This document shows positions 8,778 to 17,224 of a stretch of 35,417 bases of DNA, one piece after another. The stretch spans positions 1 through 35,417 of the forward strand of contig CAMSTM010000018.1 in NCBI GenBank assembly GCA_947063675.1. The letters are read 5' to 3'. The stretch is from an uncultured Lachnospiraceae bacterium (GTDB lineage: Bacteria > Bacillota > Clostridia > Lachnospirales > Lachnospiraceae). The notes beneath the pieces are model-generated. The model was given only the letters and a program-made list of their open reading frames with translations, made no database searches and was not told where the DNA came from. The first letter of the stretch is position 1. Each line of letters starts with the position of its first letter. Position numbers and translations under genes: made by a program.

Positions 8778-10241
8778 CTAGTAAACTCCCCCTGCCACAT
8801 CCGTCAGAAATCTGGTGACAGGCCCGGAATAAAGACCAAAAAATATAATAAAAGCCGTAAATATAAACAGAGGAACCAGCATCTTCCAGTTCGGGTCCTT
8901 TATGCCCTCGAGGGACGATATCTCAAAATCCCTACCCGGAAAAAACGCCCGTATGACAATCGTAAACATATAAATCGCCGTGAGCAGCGCGGAAACCAGA
9001 AGACATACAATACCGCCATAGGCCAGTCCGTTCCCGCTTTCCACCGCCGCGGAAGCCAGATTCCACTTGCTGATAAAGCCCGCAAGCCCCGGCACGCCCA
9101 TAAGGGCAAGGGAAGACACCGTAAACACGCCGAACACACAGGGCATTTTATATCCCATTCCGTCAAGCTCATGCACATACTGCCGCTCTGTCTGGTGCAT
9201 GATTGCGCCGGCGCAGAAGAAAGCGGCAATTTTGATTACCGCATGAAAAATCAGATGGGTCAGCGCCCCTACCATGCCAGGAGGCGTCATAACCGTCACG
9301 CCGAATAAAATATACGACAGATTACTGATGGTGGAGTAGGCAAGCCTTCTTTTTATATGGGTCTCCTTAATAGCCCGGCTGCACCCGTAGACAATGGTGA
9401 ACATGACGATTGCCATCACCACATCCTGAGCCCACGTTCCCCGGAGGAAATCCGTGCCGAAGCTGTAATAGGTCAGACGGATAATGGCGAAGGCGCCGGA
9501 TTTTACCACCGCCACCGCATGGAGCAGGGCAGTTACCGGCGTGGGCGCCACACCGGCGTCCGGCAGCCATGAGTTAAAAGGCGAAATGGCCGCTTTCACA
9601 CCAAAGCCCATAAAGGCAATCACGTAAATAAGCAAAAGCACATTGGTCCTTGCGCCAATCTTTTCAGGGTCGAGCACCCCGCCTAATACAAAATCCGTAG
9701 TATTTCCGTATATGATAATAAATATCAGCCCGATAAAGGCAAAGGCCGCTCCGCCCAGGGAATAATACAGGTATTTCCGGCTGGCAAGTATGGCTTCCCT
9801 TGTCAGCGTATGCATCACCAACGGCACCGTAACAAGGGTCAGCAGCTCGTAAAAGAAATACATGGTAAGCAGATTCGCCGAAAAGGAAATTCCCAGCGTA
9901 ACGCTGTAGGTCATGGTATAGAACATAAAGAACACCTTTTCATGCTCTTCCTTCGTCATATATTCAAAGGCGTACAGCGTGGCCAGCGGCCACAGGGCGG
10001 AAACCAGACCTCCGAATACCATGCCCATCCCGTCCACGTCAAAGCTGATGGACAGATTTCCCGTAAAATTGGCCAGCGTAAATATATTTTCAGGACGGTG
10101 AACCAGAAGGGTCCACACCAGTATGCTGTTTAAAATCACCATACCTTCCAGAAAAATTTCCATATGGCTTCGCTTTTTAAAAGGAATCAGAAGAACCAGT
10201 ATGCCAGCAATCACAGGAATTAAAATAACCGATAATATCAT
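8778..10241 (-). CDS. Proton-conducting transporter subunit 3 (MrpD/NuoM-type)
   Basis: Membrane protein of 487 residues with about 14 hydrophobic helices. Signature positions: TM5 glutamate in YFFYELLTLVTVPLVMH, TM7 lysine in GFGVKAAISPFNSWLPDAG, TM8 lysine in AVAVVKSGAF, HLIFHAVIKIAAFF, and TM12 lysine in AGFISKWNLA. The ion-path residues are thus kept, which suggests a working channel rather than a relic. GGAGG lies 8 nt before the ATG. Spaced 15 nt from the preceding antiporter gene and 10 nt from the next. It is most like MrpD among classical Mrp subunits, but I cannot rank the four copies without trees. Confidence 0.88.
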   Translation of the reverse strand: MILSVILIPVIAGILVLLIPFKKRSHMEIFLEGMVILNSILVWTLLVHRPENIFTLANFTGNLSISFDVDGMGMVFGGLVSALWPLATLYAFEYMTKEEHEKVFFMFYTMTYSVTLGISFSANLLTMYFFYELLTLVTVPLVMHTLTREAILASRKYLYYSLGGAAFAFIGLIFIIIYGNTTDFVLGGVLDPEKIGARTNVLLLIYVIAFMGFGVKAAISPFNSWLPDAGVAPTPVTALLHAVAVVKSGAFAIIRLTYYSFGTDFLRGTWAQDVVMAIVMFTIVYGCSRAIKETHIKRRLAYSTISNLSYILFGVTVMTPPGMVGALTHLIFHAVIKIAAFFCAGAIMHQTERQYVHELDGMGYKMPCVFGVFTVSSLALMGVPGLAGFISKWNLASAAVESGNGLAYGGIVCLLVSALLTAIYMFTIVIRAFFPGRDFEISSLEGIKDPNWKMLVPLFIFTAFIIFFGLYSGPVTRFLTDVAGGVY

Positions 10242-10256
10242 AACCGTTCCTCCTTC

Positions 10257-11741
10257 CTAAATAATTTTCTCAATAATCCGCGACAGATATTCGGCAATCC
10301 ATCCCGGGAAAAGCCCAATTGCCACGGAAAGCACCGTAAGAACCAGCACCGGTATTGTCATAAAGGGGGACGGCTCTTTCTTTTTTATCATCTGTCCCCG
10401 GCCGCTTTCGTAGTAGTCCGCTCCCGGGAAAAATCCCTGAATCGTAAGGGGCAGAAGATACCCGGCTGTGAGCAGCGCACTGATTAACAAAACCACCGGC
10501 CCAATCCAGTCAAACCACAAAATCCCCGAGGACAACGCCCCTGTGGCCAGATACCACTTGCTGATAAATCCTCCCGTGGGCGGAATCCCAATCAGCCCCA
10601 GCGACACAATGGTATAGCACCACATAAGAAGCGGCATTTCCTTGCCGATTCCCCGAAGCTCCTCCACCCGTGTCCTTTTCGTCATATAAATGATGGCTCC
10701 CGCACAGAGAAACAGCGCCGCTTTAATAAATCCGTGGCAGAGAACGTGAAGCAGACCGCCTGTGACGGAATCCCTGTCCATAACCGCAAAGCCGAATAAA
10801 ATGTAGGATAACTGGCTGATGGTGGAATAGGCAAGACGCTTTTTTAAAACCGGCTCCCTGTAGGCAAGCATGGAACCCATAAATACGGTAAGGAGCGTCA
10901 AAACCATCCAAAATGTCTGCACCCAGGTTCCTCTTAAGAAGGAAGCCCCGAAAATATAGTAAACCACCCGGAAAATCCCCAGGATACCCGCCTTTACGAT
11001 TACCGCCGAAAGAATCGCCGAAGCAGGCGCAGGCGCAGCCGGATGGGCCGCAGTCAGCCAGGCGTGCATAGGAAACATTCCCGCCTTTACCCCGAAGCCT
11101 ATAAGCATGGCGGCCGCCACAAAAAGCAAAATCCCGCCGTGCTGCTCCGCTGCGGCAGAGCTGATGACGCCGCCTGCGCTGAAAGAAAGGGTATTGCCGT
11201 ATCTTTCAATAAAATACAGGCCAAACAACGACATGTAAGCGCCGCACAGGGAGTAAAACAGATATTTGAGCCCCGCCATAATTGCTTCCTTCGTACCGCT
11301 GTGGAGTACCAGGGGCATGGAGGTCAGGGTGAGAATTTCAAAAAACAGATAAAAGGTAACCAGATTCCCCGCAAAGCATAAAGCCAGCAAGACGCCGAAC
11401 ACAATCAGGTAAAATCCGTAGTAGCGCTTTTCCTTTTCTTCATGCTTCATATATTCAAAGGAAAAAACTCCGGCGCAAAGGCAGATAATCACCGTCATCA
11501 GAGAAAACACCACACTGACCTCGTCCACTTTAAACAGAATGGGAAGCCGGTCCGTTAAATTAAACAAAGTCAGCAGCCCGCCTCCGGCGCAGCACAGGGC
11601 AAGCCCCGCAAAAACAGCCGTGACACACAGCATGGCCGTAACCGCCGCCAGCAGTCTTTTTCTGCTTTTCATTTCGCTTCTTACCAGAAGATAAACCCCG
11701 GAAATTATGGGGAACACAATTGCTAGTAGTATATAATACAT
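10257..11741 (-). CDS. Proton-conducting transporter subunit 2 (MrpD/NuoM-type)
   Basis: 494-residue antiporter-like membrane subunit. Conserved residues are visible in order: TM5 glutamate (YLFFEILTLTSMPLVLH), TM7 lysine (GFGVKAGMFPMHAWLTAAHP), TM8 lysine (AVIVKAGILGIFR), HVLCHGFIKAALFLCAGAI, and TM12 lysine (GGFISKWYLA). Resembles subunit 3 more closely than subunits 1 or 4 in these segments, suggesting a relatively recent duplication (by eye only). Ribosome site GGGAGG 9 nt before the ATG at 11741; 14 nt from the preceding stop. Membrane location, part of the same complex as its neighbours. Confidence 0.88.
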   Translation of the reverse strand: MYYILLAIVFPIISGVYLLVRSEMKSRKRLLAAVTAMLCVTAVFAGLALCCAGGGLLTLFNLTDRLPILFKVDEVSVVFSLMTVIICLCAGVFSFEYMKHEEKEKRYYGFYLIVFGVLLALCFAGNLVTFYLFFEILTLTSMPLVLHSGTKEAIMAGLKYLFYSLCGAYMSLFGLYFIERYGNTLSFSAGGVISSAAAEQHGGILLFVAAAMLIGFGVKAGMFPMHAWLTAAHPAAPAPASAILSAVIVKAGILGIFRVVYYIFGASFLRGTWVQTFWMVLTLLTVFMGSMLAYREPVLKKRLAYSTISQLSYILFGFAVMDRDSVTGGLLHVLCHGFIKAALFLCAGAIIYMTKRTRVEELRGIGKEMPLLMWCYTIVSLGLIGIPPTGGFISKWYLATGALSSGILWFDWIGPVVLLISALLTAGYLLPLTIQGFFPGADYYESGRGQMIKKKEPSPFMTIPVLVLTVLSVAIGLFPGWIAEYLSRIIEKII

Positions 11742-11755
11742 GGCAGCAAACCTCC

Positions 11756-13249
11756 CTATGCGAACATGGCAAGGCCCTGTTCAATTAAATCCACAATCGG
11801 CTGAGAGCTTACACCTAAAATCACGTTCAAAATCACAAAACAAACCAGCGTCACCGCATACAATTTTATATTCTTAAAGGTCACCGTATCATAATTTGTA
11901 TACTCTACCGGCGTATAAATACGAATCACCGTCTTCATAAAATAAATGGCGTTTAATATGGTACTGATGCCCAGTACAATCAGGGCCGGCAGCATCTTGA
12001 TTTCATTCTGCACCGCCGCCTGGGCAAACAAAAGCTTACTGATAAACCCGGAAAACAGCGGTACGCCTACCATGGAAAGAGAGCCTACCGTAAAGGCAAC
12101 CCCCGCCCATTTGTCCCTGTAAGCCGCTCCCGTAAGGCTTAAGAACTTCCTGCTGCCGTCCGATACATCCGTAAGTCCGATGGCCGCGATAAACAAAAGC
12201 GATTTGGTGGCCGCATGGGAAAAAATGTGAAAGATACTCGCGCTCATTCCCGCCTGAGTCCCCATTCCGATGCCCATATAAATATAACCAATCTGCGCCA
12301 CGGAGGAAAAGGCAATCATCCTTCTCACGTCGTTTTCCCGAATCGCGCTTAGGGATCCGAAAACCATGGCCATCAGAGCAAAGACAAACAGGATATCTAT
12401 TATCCGGCTGTTGTGGAAAATCTCAAAGCCAATCACCCTGTAGATAATCTTTATCAGCAAAAATATGTAGCCCTTGGAAACCAGGCTGGATAAAATTGCC
12501 GCCGAGGATACCGTGGAGTAGCCGTAAGCGTCCGGCAGCCACGCATGAAAGGGAAACAGCGCGCTTTTGATGGAAAGTCCCACCGATATCAGCGCAATGG
12601 TCACAAGCAGCGGGATTCTGTAATCTCCCGTCGCATAAATCATTTCCACCTGCTCCTTGATGTTGCTCATGAGAAGATGCCCTGTAAGGTCGTAGAGCAT
12701 ACAGATTCCCATTAGTAAAAGGCCGGAACCCAAAAGGCTCATAATCATATATCTTGCCGCCGCCTCGATGGTTCTTCCGTTCTGCCTTATCATAATCAGG
12801 CCGCAGGCGGTTATGGTATTGATTTCCACAAACACATAGGCGGTAAATAAATCATTGGTATATACAAGCGCCAGAAGGGAAGATAAGAGCAAATCCGTAA
12901 GGACATAGTAAAGAAAGGTCTTGCCCTCCTCCACCTCGTCGGCCAGCTTTTTCCTGCCTCCCTCTAAGGACAAAAGCATAATGATACAGAAAAACAGCGC
13001 CGTCAGCGCCTCCAGCACCCCGGCTCTTATTTCATTTCCCCAGGGCGCGGGAAATTTACCCATCACATAAACATAGGCTTCTCCCGTTCTTACCGTATAA
13101 AGAAGGACGCCGGCATTTAAAACAATTTCTGTCAGAAGAAGCGCCTTATTTACGCGCCTGGCCGCATTTTTCTTAAGGCCCGAGCTGATAATTCCGGCAA
13201 ACAGGCACAGCAGTATGGAAACCGCCGGAAAATTCTGTACGAAGTCCAT
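11756..13249 (-). CDS. Proton-conducting transporter subunit 1 (NuoN/MrpD-type)
   Basis: 497 residues, polytopic membrane protein. TM5 glutamate in YVFVEINTITACGLIM, TM7 lysine in GLSIKSALFPFHAWLPDAYG, TM8 lysine in SSLVSKGYIFL, HIFSHAATKSLLFIA, and TM12 lysine in SGFISKLLFAQ. The GYSTVSSAAIL variant after the TM7 motif, in place of the usual HPxAPxxxSA, sets it apart from the other three. Its ATG directly abuts the TAA of the MrpC gene (13250-13252), so translation is probably coupled. It occupies the place where classical mrp operons carry mrpD. Confidence 0.88.
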   Translation of the reverse strand: MDFVQNFPAVSILLCLFAGIISSGLKKNAARRVNKALLLTEIVLNAGVLLYTVRTGEAYVYVMGKFPAPWGNEIRAGVLEALTALFFCIIMLLSLEGGRKKLADEVEEGKTFLYYVLTDLLLSSLLALVYTNDLFTAYVFVEINTITACGLIMIRQNGRTIEAAARYMIMSLLGSGLLLMGICMLYDLTGHLLMSNIKEQVEMIYATGDYRIPLLVTIALISVGLSIKSALFPFHAWLPDAYGYSTVSSAAILSSLVSKGYIFLLIKIIYRVIGFEIFHNSRIIDILFVFALMAMVFGSLSAIRENDVRRMIAFSSVAQIGYIYMGIGMGTQAGMSASIFHIFSHAATKSLLFIAAIGLTDVSDGSRKFLSLTGAAYRDKWAGVAFTVGSLSMVGVPLFSGFISKLLFAQAAVQNEIKMLPALIVLGISTILNAIYFMKTVIRIYTPVEYTNYDTVTFKNIKLYAVTLVCFVILNVILGVSSQPIVDLIEQGLAMFA

Positions 13250-13624
13250 TTACAGCCCCTCCTTTTTCAGCCGGACGGTAATCTCATCCAAATCCAGCGT
13301 GAGGTAACGCTGGTAAAGGCGCACTGTAATAGAGAGCATAAGGGCGCTGACAGATACCGAAACCACAATGCCGGTCAGAACCAGGCCGCTGGGAATCGGA
13401 TTGATGTACGCCTCCATGCTTTGCACGCCGTCCGTCACAATCGGAGCCACCCGTCCGGCAATGTAGCCCTTTTCCGCCAGGAACAGGTAAATTGCCGTAT
13501 CCATGATATTAAGTCCGATAATTTTTTTAATCAGGTTACTTTGAAGCAGCAGATTTCCGAATCCGATTCCAAATAAAATCATTGCCACCGCTTCCCCGTA
13601 ATTATTAAGAAGATTTGCTCCCAC
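13250..13624 (-). CDS. mrpC: Na+/H+ antiporter subunit C (MnhC/MrpC, NuoK-like)
   Basis: Small three-helix membrane protein homologous to NuoK, 124 residues, the normal size for MrpC. Motifs include GIGFGNLLLQSNLIKKIIGLNIMD and the conserved DPIPSGLVLTGIVVS-like stretch (here NPIPSGLVLTGIVVSVSVSA). I place the start at the GTG 13622-13624, one base after the TAA of the upstream gene (13626-13628), because GGAGAGGGGG precedes it at suitable spacing; an upstream in-frame ATG at 13663 would force a 38-bp overlap and add residues not expected in the family. Confidence 0.87.
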   Translation of the reverse strand: MGANLLNNYGEAVAMILFGIGFGNLLLQSNLIKKIIGLNIMDTAIYLFLAEKGYIAGRVAPIVTDGVQSMEAYINPIPSGLVLTGIVVSVSVSALMLSITVRLYQRYLTLDLDEITVRLKKEGL

Positions 13625-13625
13625 T

Positions 13626-14591
13626 TTACAGGCCCCCTCTCCTGAACAAGGCATAAAACGCATACATGGTACAGGCTACCTCAAGCCCCACGCAGATATC
13701 TATAGGCAGAATAATTCCGCCGCTTAAAATGTGGCCCGGCTGCCCTAAGGGTATATGGTTTTCGATTCCGTTGGCTCCCGTGATGTAAAAATAAGAACCG
13801 ATAATCCCGTACATACAAAGCGCCGTTATTTTTGCCACCTTATAGATATGCTCGTTAAAAAATCTCTGGGTTTTCTGGAAACCGAAAGCGCTCACATAGA
13901 GAATCATTCCCGCTCCCAGAATCGCTCCGCCGGAGAAACCGCCGCCGGGAGATAAATGCCCGTTTAAAATAATGTAAATACCGAAAATGAAAATAATCGG
14001 GCAAAGCACAAACGCCGTTCCCTGTAAAATCACGTCGTTTTTCGGCTCAAAATATCTGTCGCCGCCCTTTGCGTCCAGCTTCTTTAAAATTGCTTCGTCC
14101 ACCATAAGCAGAATCATCACGCAGCAGGTGGCCACAAAAAGCACGTTCGTCTCCCCGAAGGTATCAAATGCCCTGTAGGTCAGAATCATACCCGACACAA
14201 TGTTGAGGGCGCCTGTCTCCTGCAGGCCGTTTTCTATATACCGCTCCGACACGATATTGTTGTCGGGGTTGGCCGGATTGCCCGTTCTGGGAAGCCAGGA
14301 AACCGTATACAGCAAAAGCCCCACCAGTATCACGCAGAACAGAATTGCCGCCGCCACATAAATCCTGTGAAAAACCGTGAGCTTTTTGTTGTGGTCCACG
14401 TCATAAACCTTATCACGTATCATCTGTCTTTCAAACATACGCTCCAGGATAGTGTCCACCGGCGTCTCTGTCTTTTGCTGCGGCTGCATTTCCACCTCGC
14501 CTATATAGGGGTCCCGGCTGCCGGAAAGCCACCTGAAAAAGCGAAACGCCCCTGTTTTTTCATATTCGTTCTGGGGTTTTAACTTACTCAC
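13626..14591 (-). CDS. MbhE-MnhB fusion subunit of Mrp-type antiporter
   Basis: 321 residues. After a hydrophilic N-terminal stretch of about 75 residues and one membrane helix, residues about 95-165 resemble the MbhE module (N-x-V-x-x-x-L-x-x-RAFDTFGE). The second half is an MnhB/MrpB domain: GHLSPGGGFSGGAILGAG, then a region near PLGQPGHILSGGIILPIDICVGLEVAC. In classical Mrp these two pieces sit at the C-terminus of MrpA and in MrpB; in archaeal Mbh they are separate genes (MbhE, MbhF). Starts with GTG, overlapping the upstream TGA as GTGA; AAAGGAGG is 9 nt upstream, which supports this start. The cytoplasmic N-terminal extension has no assigned role. Confidence 0.83.
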   Translation of the reverse strand: MSKLKPQNEYEKTGAFRFFRWLSGSRDPYIGEVEMQPQQKTETPVDTILERMFERQMIRDKVYDVDHNKKLTVFHRIYVAAAILFCVILVGLLLYTVSWLPRTGNPANPDNNIVSERYIENGLQETGALNIVSGMILTYRAFDTFGETNVLFVATCCVMILLMVDEAILKKLDAKGGDRYFEPKNDVILQGTAFVLCPIIFIFGIYIILNGHLSPGGGFSGGAILGAGMILYVSAFGFQKTQRFFNEHIYKVAKITALCMYGIIGSYFYITGANGIENHIPLGQPGHILSGGIILPIDICVGLEVACTMYAFYALFRRGGL

Positions 14592-14917
14592 AGAGCCTCG
14601 CCTCCTTTATCGTCAGGAATCTCCATACTTTCCTCCATGGAAACCATTGTGGTATTTTCCTCGTTTTCCTTATCCTTTTCCGTCTGTATGGCATGTATCT
14701 TTTTCAGGGTGGAGAAAAATAAAATACTGGTCACTCCCGCTCCCACGGCGGCTTCCGTGATGGCAAGGTCGGGCGACTGCAGGCACACCCAGATAACCGA
14801 CATTACCAGACTGTAGGACATAAAAATCAGCACAGAATTCAGAAGGTTCCTGGAAAAACTCACCATTATGGCACACACGATTAAAAATCCCATGAGTATA
14901 CATTGAAACAGCGTCAT
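14588..14917 (-). CDS. MbhD-like subunit (DUF4040 family)
   Basis: 109-residue membrane protein with three hydrophobic helices, corresponding to MbhD of membrane-bound hydrogenases and to part of the MrpA C-terminal region. The diagnostic stretch is SPDLAITEAAVGAGVTSILF, holding a conserved membrane glutamate. C-terminal tail is charged and cytoplasmic. Start at 14917 overlaps the MrpG stop as ATGA, which argues against the longer open frame that begins at 15076. Confidence 0.85.
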   Translation of the reverse strand: MTLFQCILMGFLIVCAIMVSFSRNLLNSVLIFMSYSLVMSVIWVCLQSPDLAITEAAVGAGVTSILFFSTLKKIHAIQTEKDKENEENTTMVSMEESMEIPDDKGGEAL

Positions 14918-15318
14918 AGCTTTCCTCCCGCTTCCGCCTCTTTTTCCTTCTCCGCCTTCAGCTCCTTCTCCAAATCGGAAAGGTCCGAATATCTCTGACA
15001 GTGATTCCCCAGCTTTTCGTTGGTGATAACCTCCAGCTTTGCCAGAAGGTGAGAGGAAACCGGTGAGGCAAACCATAAAAAGATGACTATCAGCATCATT
15101 TTCAGGGTGGTAAAATTAAGGCCTGAAAAAATCATCAGCCCCACCAGGGAAAAGCTGATGCCCAGAGTATCCCCCATGGCCGCGGCGTGCATTCTGTTCA
15201 GTACATAGTGAAGATGAAACACTCCGTACAGCTCAATCAAAAAGATGAGCAACCCGGCAAGGAGAAGCGCTCCTCCTGCAATGAGACGTAACCATTCAAG
15301 AATTTCCATTACCGCCAT
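14914..15318 (-). CDS. mrpG: Na+/H+ antiporter subunit G (MnhG/MrpG)
   Basis: About 134 residues, three hydrophobic segments with the MrpG hallmark HYVLNRMHAAAMGDTLGISF followed by GLMIFSG and FLWFASPVSSHLLAKL. Longer than usual at the C-terminus, with a Lys/Glu-rich tail. ATG 15318 chosen on an AGGAAAGG site just upstream; ATG 15309 is an alternative. It overlaps the end of mrpF by about 20 bp, consistent with translational coupling. Accessory, non-channel subunit of the antiporter complex. Confidence 0.85.
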   Translation of the reverse strand: MAVMEILEWLRLIAGGALLLAGLLIFLIELYGVFHLHYVLNRMHAAAMGDTLGISFSLVGLMIFSGLNFTTLKMMLIVIFLWFASPVSSHLLAKLEVITNEKLGNHCQRYSDLSDLEKELKAEKEKEAEAGGKL

Positions 15319-15667
15319 CCCCTTTCCTGTATCCTGCATTATCATTCTTATGCCGTTTCCGGTAGTTTTCCTCATAAACACCGATATACACCTTGGCCAG
15401 CACATTCACCGCAAGGAAGCTCACCAGAGCGTAAATAAGGCAGATATCCACCAGAAATCCTTCCTTAAGCAAAAGGGCAAGAACGGCAATCATAACCATT
15501 ACCATGGTTCCCATCATATTCACAGCCATAAGCCTGTCCGCCACCCGGGGGCCTTTAACCGCCCGAATCAGACAGACAAACAGCATCAGGGCAAGGATAA
15601 TCAAAACGCCTATGTATAATTTCTGATAAATCGTTTCCAGAACCGTCAGGCTTTCACTTATCTGCAT
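15296..15667 (-). CDS. mrpF: Na+/H+ antiporter subunit F (MnhF/MrpF)
   Basis: Small membrane protein, about 123 residues, with three helices and the family pattern VRAVKGPxxADRLMAVN (here IRAVKGPRVADRLMAVN), then VDICLIYALVSFLAV. The C-terminal 30 residues are hydrophilic. Start at 15667 (MQISES) preferred because GGGGATGGGAAAA precedes it; ATGs at 15676 and 15694 are in frame and cannot be excluded. Overlaps the mrpE stop region by a few bases. Confidence 0.85.
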   Translation of the reverse strand: MQISESLTVLETIYQKLYIGVLIILALMLFVCLIRAVKGPRVADRLMAVNMMGTMVMVMIAVLALLLKEGFLVDICLIYALVSFLAVNVLAKVYIGVYEENYRKRHKNDNAGYRKGDGGNGNS

Positions 15668-16133
15668 TTTTCCCATCCCCTTCCATTTCCTCAAGCAGCT
15701 TTACAAAAACAGAGCTGTTCATTCCCTCCGCAAGGCTTTTATCCAGACAATGAACCTCATACTCGTCATTTTCCAGCATGACCGTAATGGTTCCCGGCGT
15801 AAGCGTGATGGAATTCGCCAGCAGAATCCTCGCCGGCGTGGTCTTCAAATCCGTCTTAAAGCGAACCACGGCGGGCTCAATCTCATATCGCGAGGAGGTA
15901 ATCATTTTAATCACCGCAAAATTTGCCTTGATAATCTCCTTAATCAAAACAAAGACATAATGGAGGATTTGAAACAGCTTTTTCCCCATCTTCAGGTCTG
16001 TTTTCGGGCTGTATCCTAAAAACTTGCAGGTAAACCAGTACATTATCCCTGCGATTACCAGTCCGAAGGCCGCTATTTCCAGTGTTAACTGACCGTTAAA
16101 AATCACCCATATCAGAAAAAATATGATATACAT
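15654..16133 (-). CDS. mrpE: Na+/H+ antiporter subunit E (MnhE/MrpE)
   Basis: 159 residues: two N-terminal hydrophobic helices then a cytoplasmic domain. Family features: LANSITLTPGTITVML, followed by EYEVHCLD, typical of MrpE. GAGGT lies 5 nt ahead of the ATG. First gene of the antiporter operon. The 65 bp between trxA and this gene contain a strong hairpin and no obvious sigma-A promoter, so either a weak promoter lies there or transcription reads through from trxA. Confidence 0.87.
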   Translation of the reverse strand: MYIIFFLIWVIFNGQLTLEIAAFGLVIAGIMYWFTCKFLGYSPKTDLKMGKKLFQILHYVFVLIKEIIKANFAVIKMITSSRYEIEPAVVRFKTDLKTTPARILLANSITLTPGTITVMLENDEYEVHCLDKSLAEGMNSSVFVKLLEEMEGDGKNADK

Positions 16134-16184
16134 TTTCTACCTCATTTCCGCCCGATTTCCCATCCGTCTGGCTTAAAACCGTAT

Positions 16185-16217
16185 AAAACAGGTGAGGCTT
16201 ACGCCAACACCTGTTTT
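16185..16217 (-). terminator. Terminator-like hairpin overlapping the trxA stop codon
   Basis: Perfect 10-bp inverted repeat AAAACAGGTG / CACCTGTTTT (arms 16185-16194 and 16208-16217) with an inner GGC-GTAA-GCC stem, followed on the minus strand by TTTTATAC. It includes the last trxA codons and its TAA. The arms are symmetrical, so it could act in either direction; the minus direction fits trxA. Confidence 0.7.
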
Positions 16218-16519
16218 ATCTTGTTTTCCAATTCACTTTTTGACACGGCGCCTATAACGGTGTCCACTACCTTCCCGCCCTTAAAAAACAGAAAAGTGGG
16301 AATCGACATCACCCTGTACTCTCCGGCCAGCCTCGGATTTTCATCCGTATTGCATTTACCTATCTTACATTTACCGCTGTAGCTTTCCGCAAGCTCTGCC
16401 ACAAGCGGAGCCATCATCTTACAGGGACCGCACCAGTCTGCATAAAAATCAACCAGAACAGGCATGCTGCTTTCCTTTACCTCAGCTTCGAAATTGTTGT
16501 CTGTAATTTTCAGTTCCAT
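16199..16519 (-). CDS. trxA: Thioredoxin
   Basis: Cytoplasmic disulfide reductase of 106 residues, the standard length. Active site WCGPC with cysteines at positions 30 and 33, preceded by VLVDFYADW; the cis-proline motif MSIPTFLFF is present. AAAGGAG lies 6 nt before the ATG. No thioredoxin reductase gene nearby. Flanked by trmB upstream (66 bp) and a hairpin at its stop codon. Confidence 0.95.
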   Translation of the reverse strand: MELKITDNNFEAEVKESSMPVLVDFYADWCGPCKMMAPLVAELAESYSGKCKIGKCNTDENPRLAGEYRVMSIPTFLFFKGGKVVDTVIGAVSKSELENKIKQVLA

Positions 16520-16547
16520 ATGATACTCCTTTCTTTTTCCTTTTGCA

Positions 16548-16553
16548 ATTATA
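16548..16553 (-). promoter_or_regulatory. Candidate -10 box for trxA
   Basis: TATAAT on the minus strand within CTATAATTGC, 28 nt upstream of the trxA ATG. The -35 region is poor (AAGAAG at a 17-bp spacing). Confidence 0.4.
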
Positions 16554-16585
16554 GTTTTTCCTTTTTACAGCTTCTTAACAGCATT

Positions 16586-17224
16586 TTACCTCTTTATTTC
16601 ATATTTATAAATAGGATTTCCTTTTAATGAAAATTTTTCTTCGTATTCCGTCATGATATTGCTTTTCATTTTCTCATCGTCACGGTGCAAGTCATATGTG
16701 ACAAAATCCGCTTTCCATCCCGCCTCTGGCAGCTCCTCCAACGCAAACTCAAAAAGCTCCCTGTTGTCTGTCTTAAATTCCAGAATACCGTCCTTTTTGA
16801 GAATCCTGTCATACCTTGCAAGAAATTCTTTAGAAGGCAGACGTCTTTTCGCGTGCCGGTCCTTGGGCCACGGGTCGGAAAAATTCAAATAAATTCTGTC
16901 AACCTCGCCCGGTGCGAATACCTCACCGATATCCTCCGCCTCCATGCGGATGAATAAAAGATTTTCACGCATTTCCGCATCCATCTTCTGCAGTGCCCGC
17001 AAAAGGACGCTGGAGTATTTTTCTATTCCTACATAATTGATATTGGGATTTTTCCCCGCCAGCTCATGGATAAATTTCCCCTTGCCCATACCGATTTCAA
17101 TTCTCACGGGATTATCGTTTCCGAATATTTCCCTCCAGTTTCCCTTTGCCTTTTCCGGTTCGTGGATTACCAGGGGACTGTCTGCTATGGCGTCTCTTGC
17201 GCCCTGTATATTTCTAAGCCTCAT
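16586..17224 (-). CDS. trmB: tRNA (guanine-N7-)-methyltransferase
   Basis: SAM-dependent methylation of G46 in the variable loop of tRNAs. 212 residues, the usual size. SAM-binding motif IEIGMGKGKFIHELA (about 41-55), and the family motif NFSDPWPKDRHAKRRL (about 114-129) that carries the catalytic aspartate and RNA-contacting residues. The C-terminal TEYEEKFSLKGNPIYK is also typical. The start at 17224 has only a weak purine-rich site upstream (GAGAGTCAG). Confidence 0.94.
   Translation of the reverse strand: MRLRNIQGARDAIADSPLVIHEPEKAKGNWREIFGNDNPVRIEIGMGKGKFIHELAGKNPNINYVGIEKYSSVLLRALQKMDAEMRENLLFIRMEAEDIGEVFAPGEVDRIYLNFSDPWPKDRHAKRRLPSKEFLARYDRILKKDGILEFKTDNRELFEFALEELPEAGWKADFVTYDLHRDDEKMKSNIMTEYEEKFSLKGNPIYKYEIKR

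Noticed and set aside
6596-16133. Reading the antiporter operon as NADH dehydrogenase (complex I) or an energy-converting hydrogenase
   Set aside because: MrpE, F, G, C and MnhB-type subunits are present, while all peripheral electron-carrying subunits and NuoH are absent in the window.
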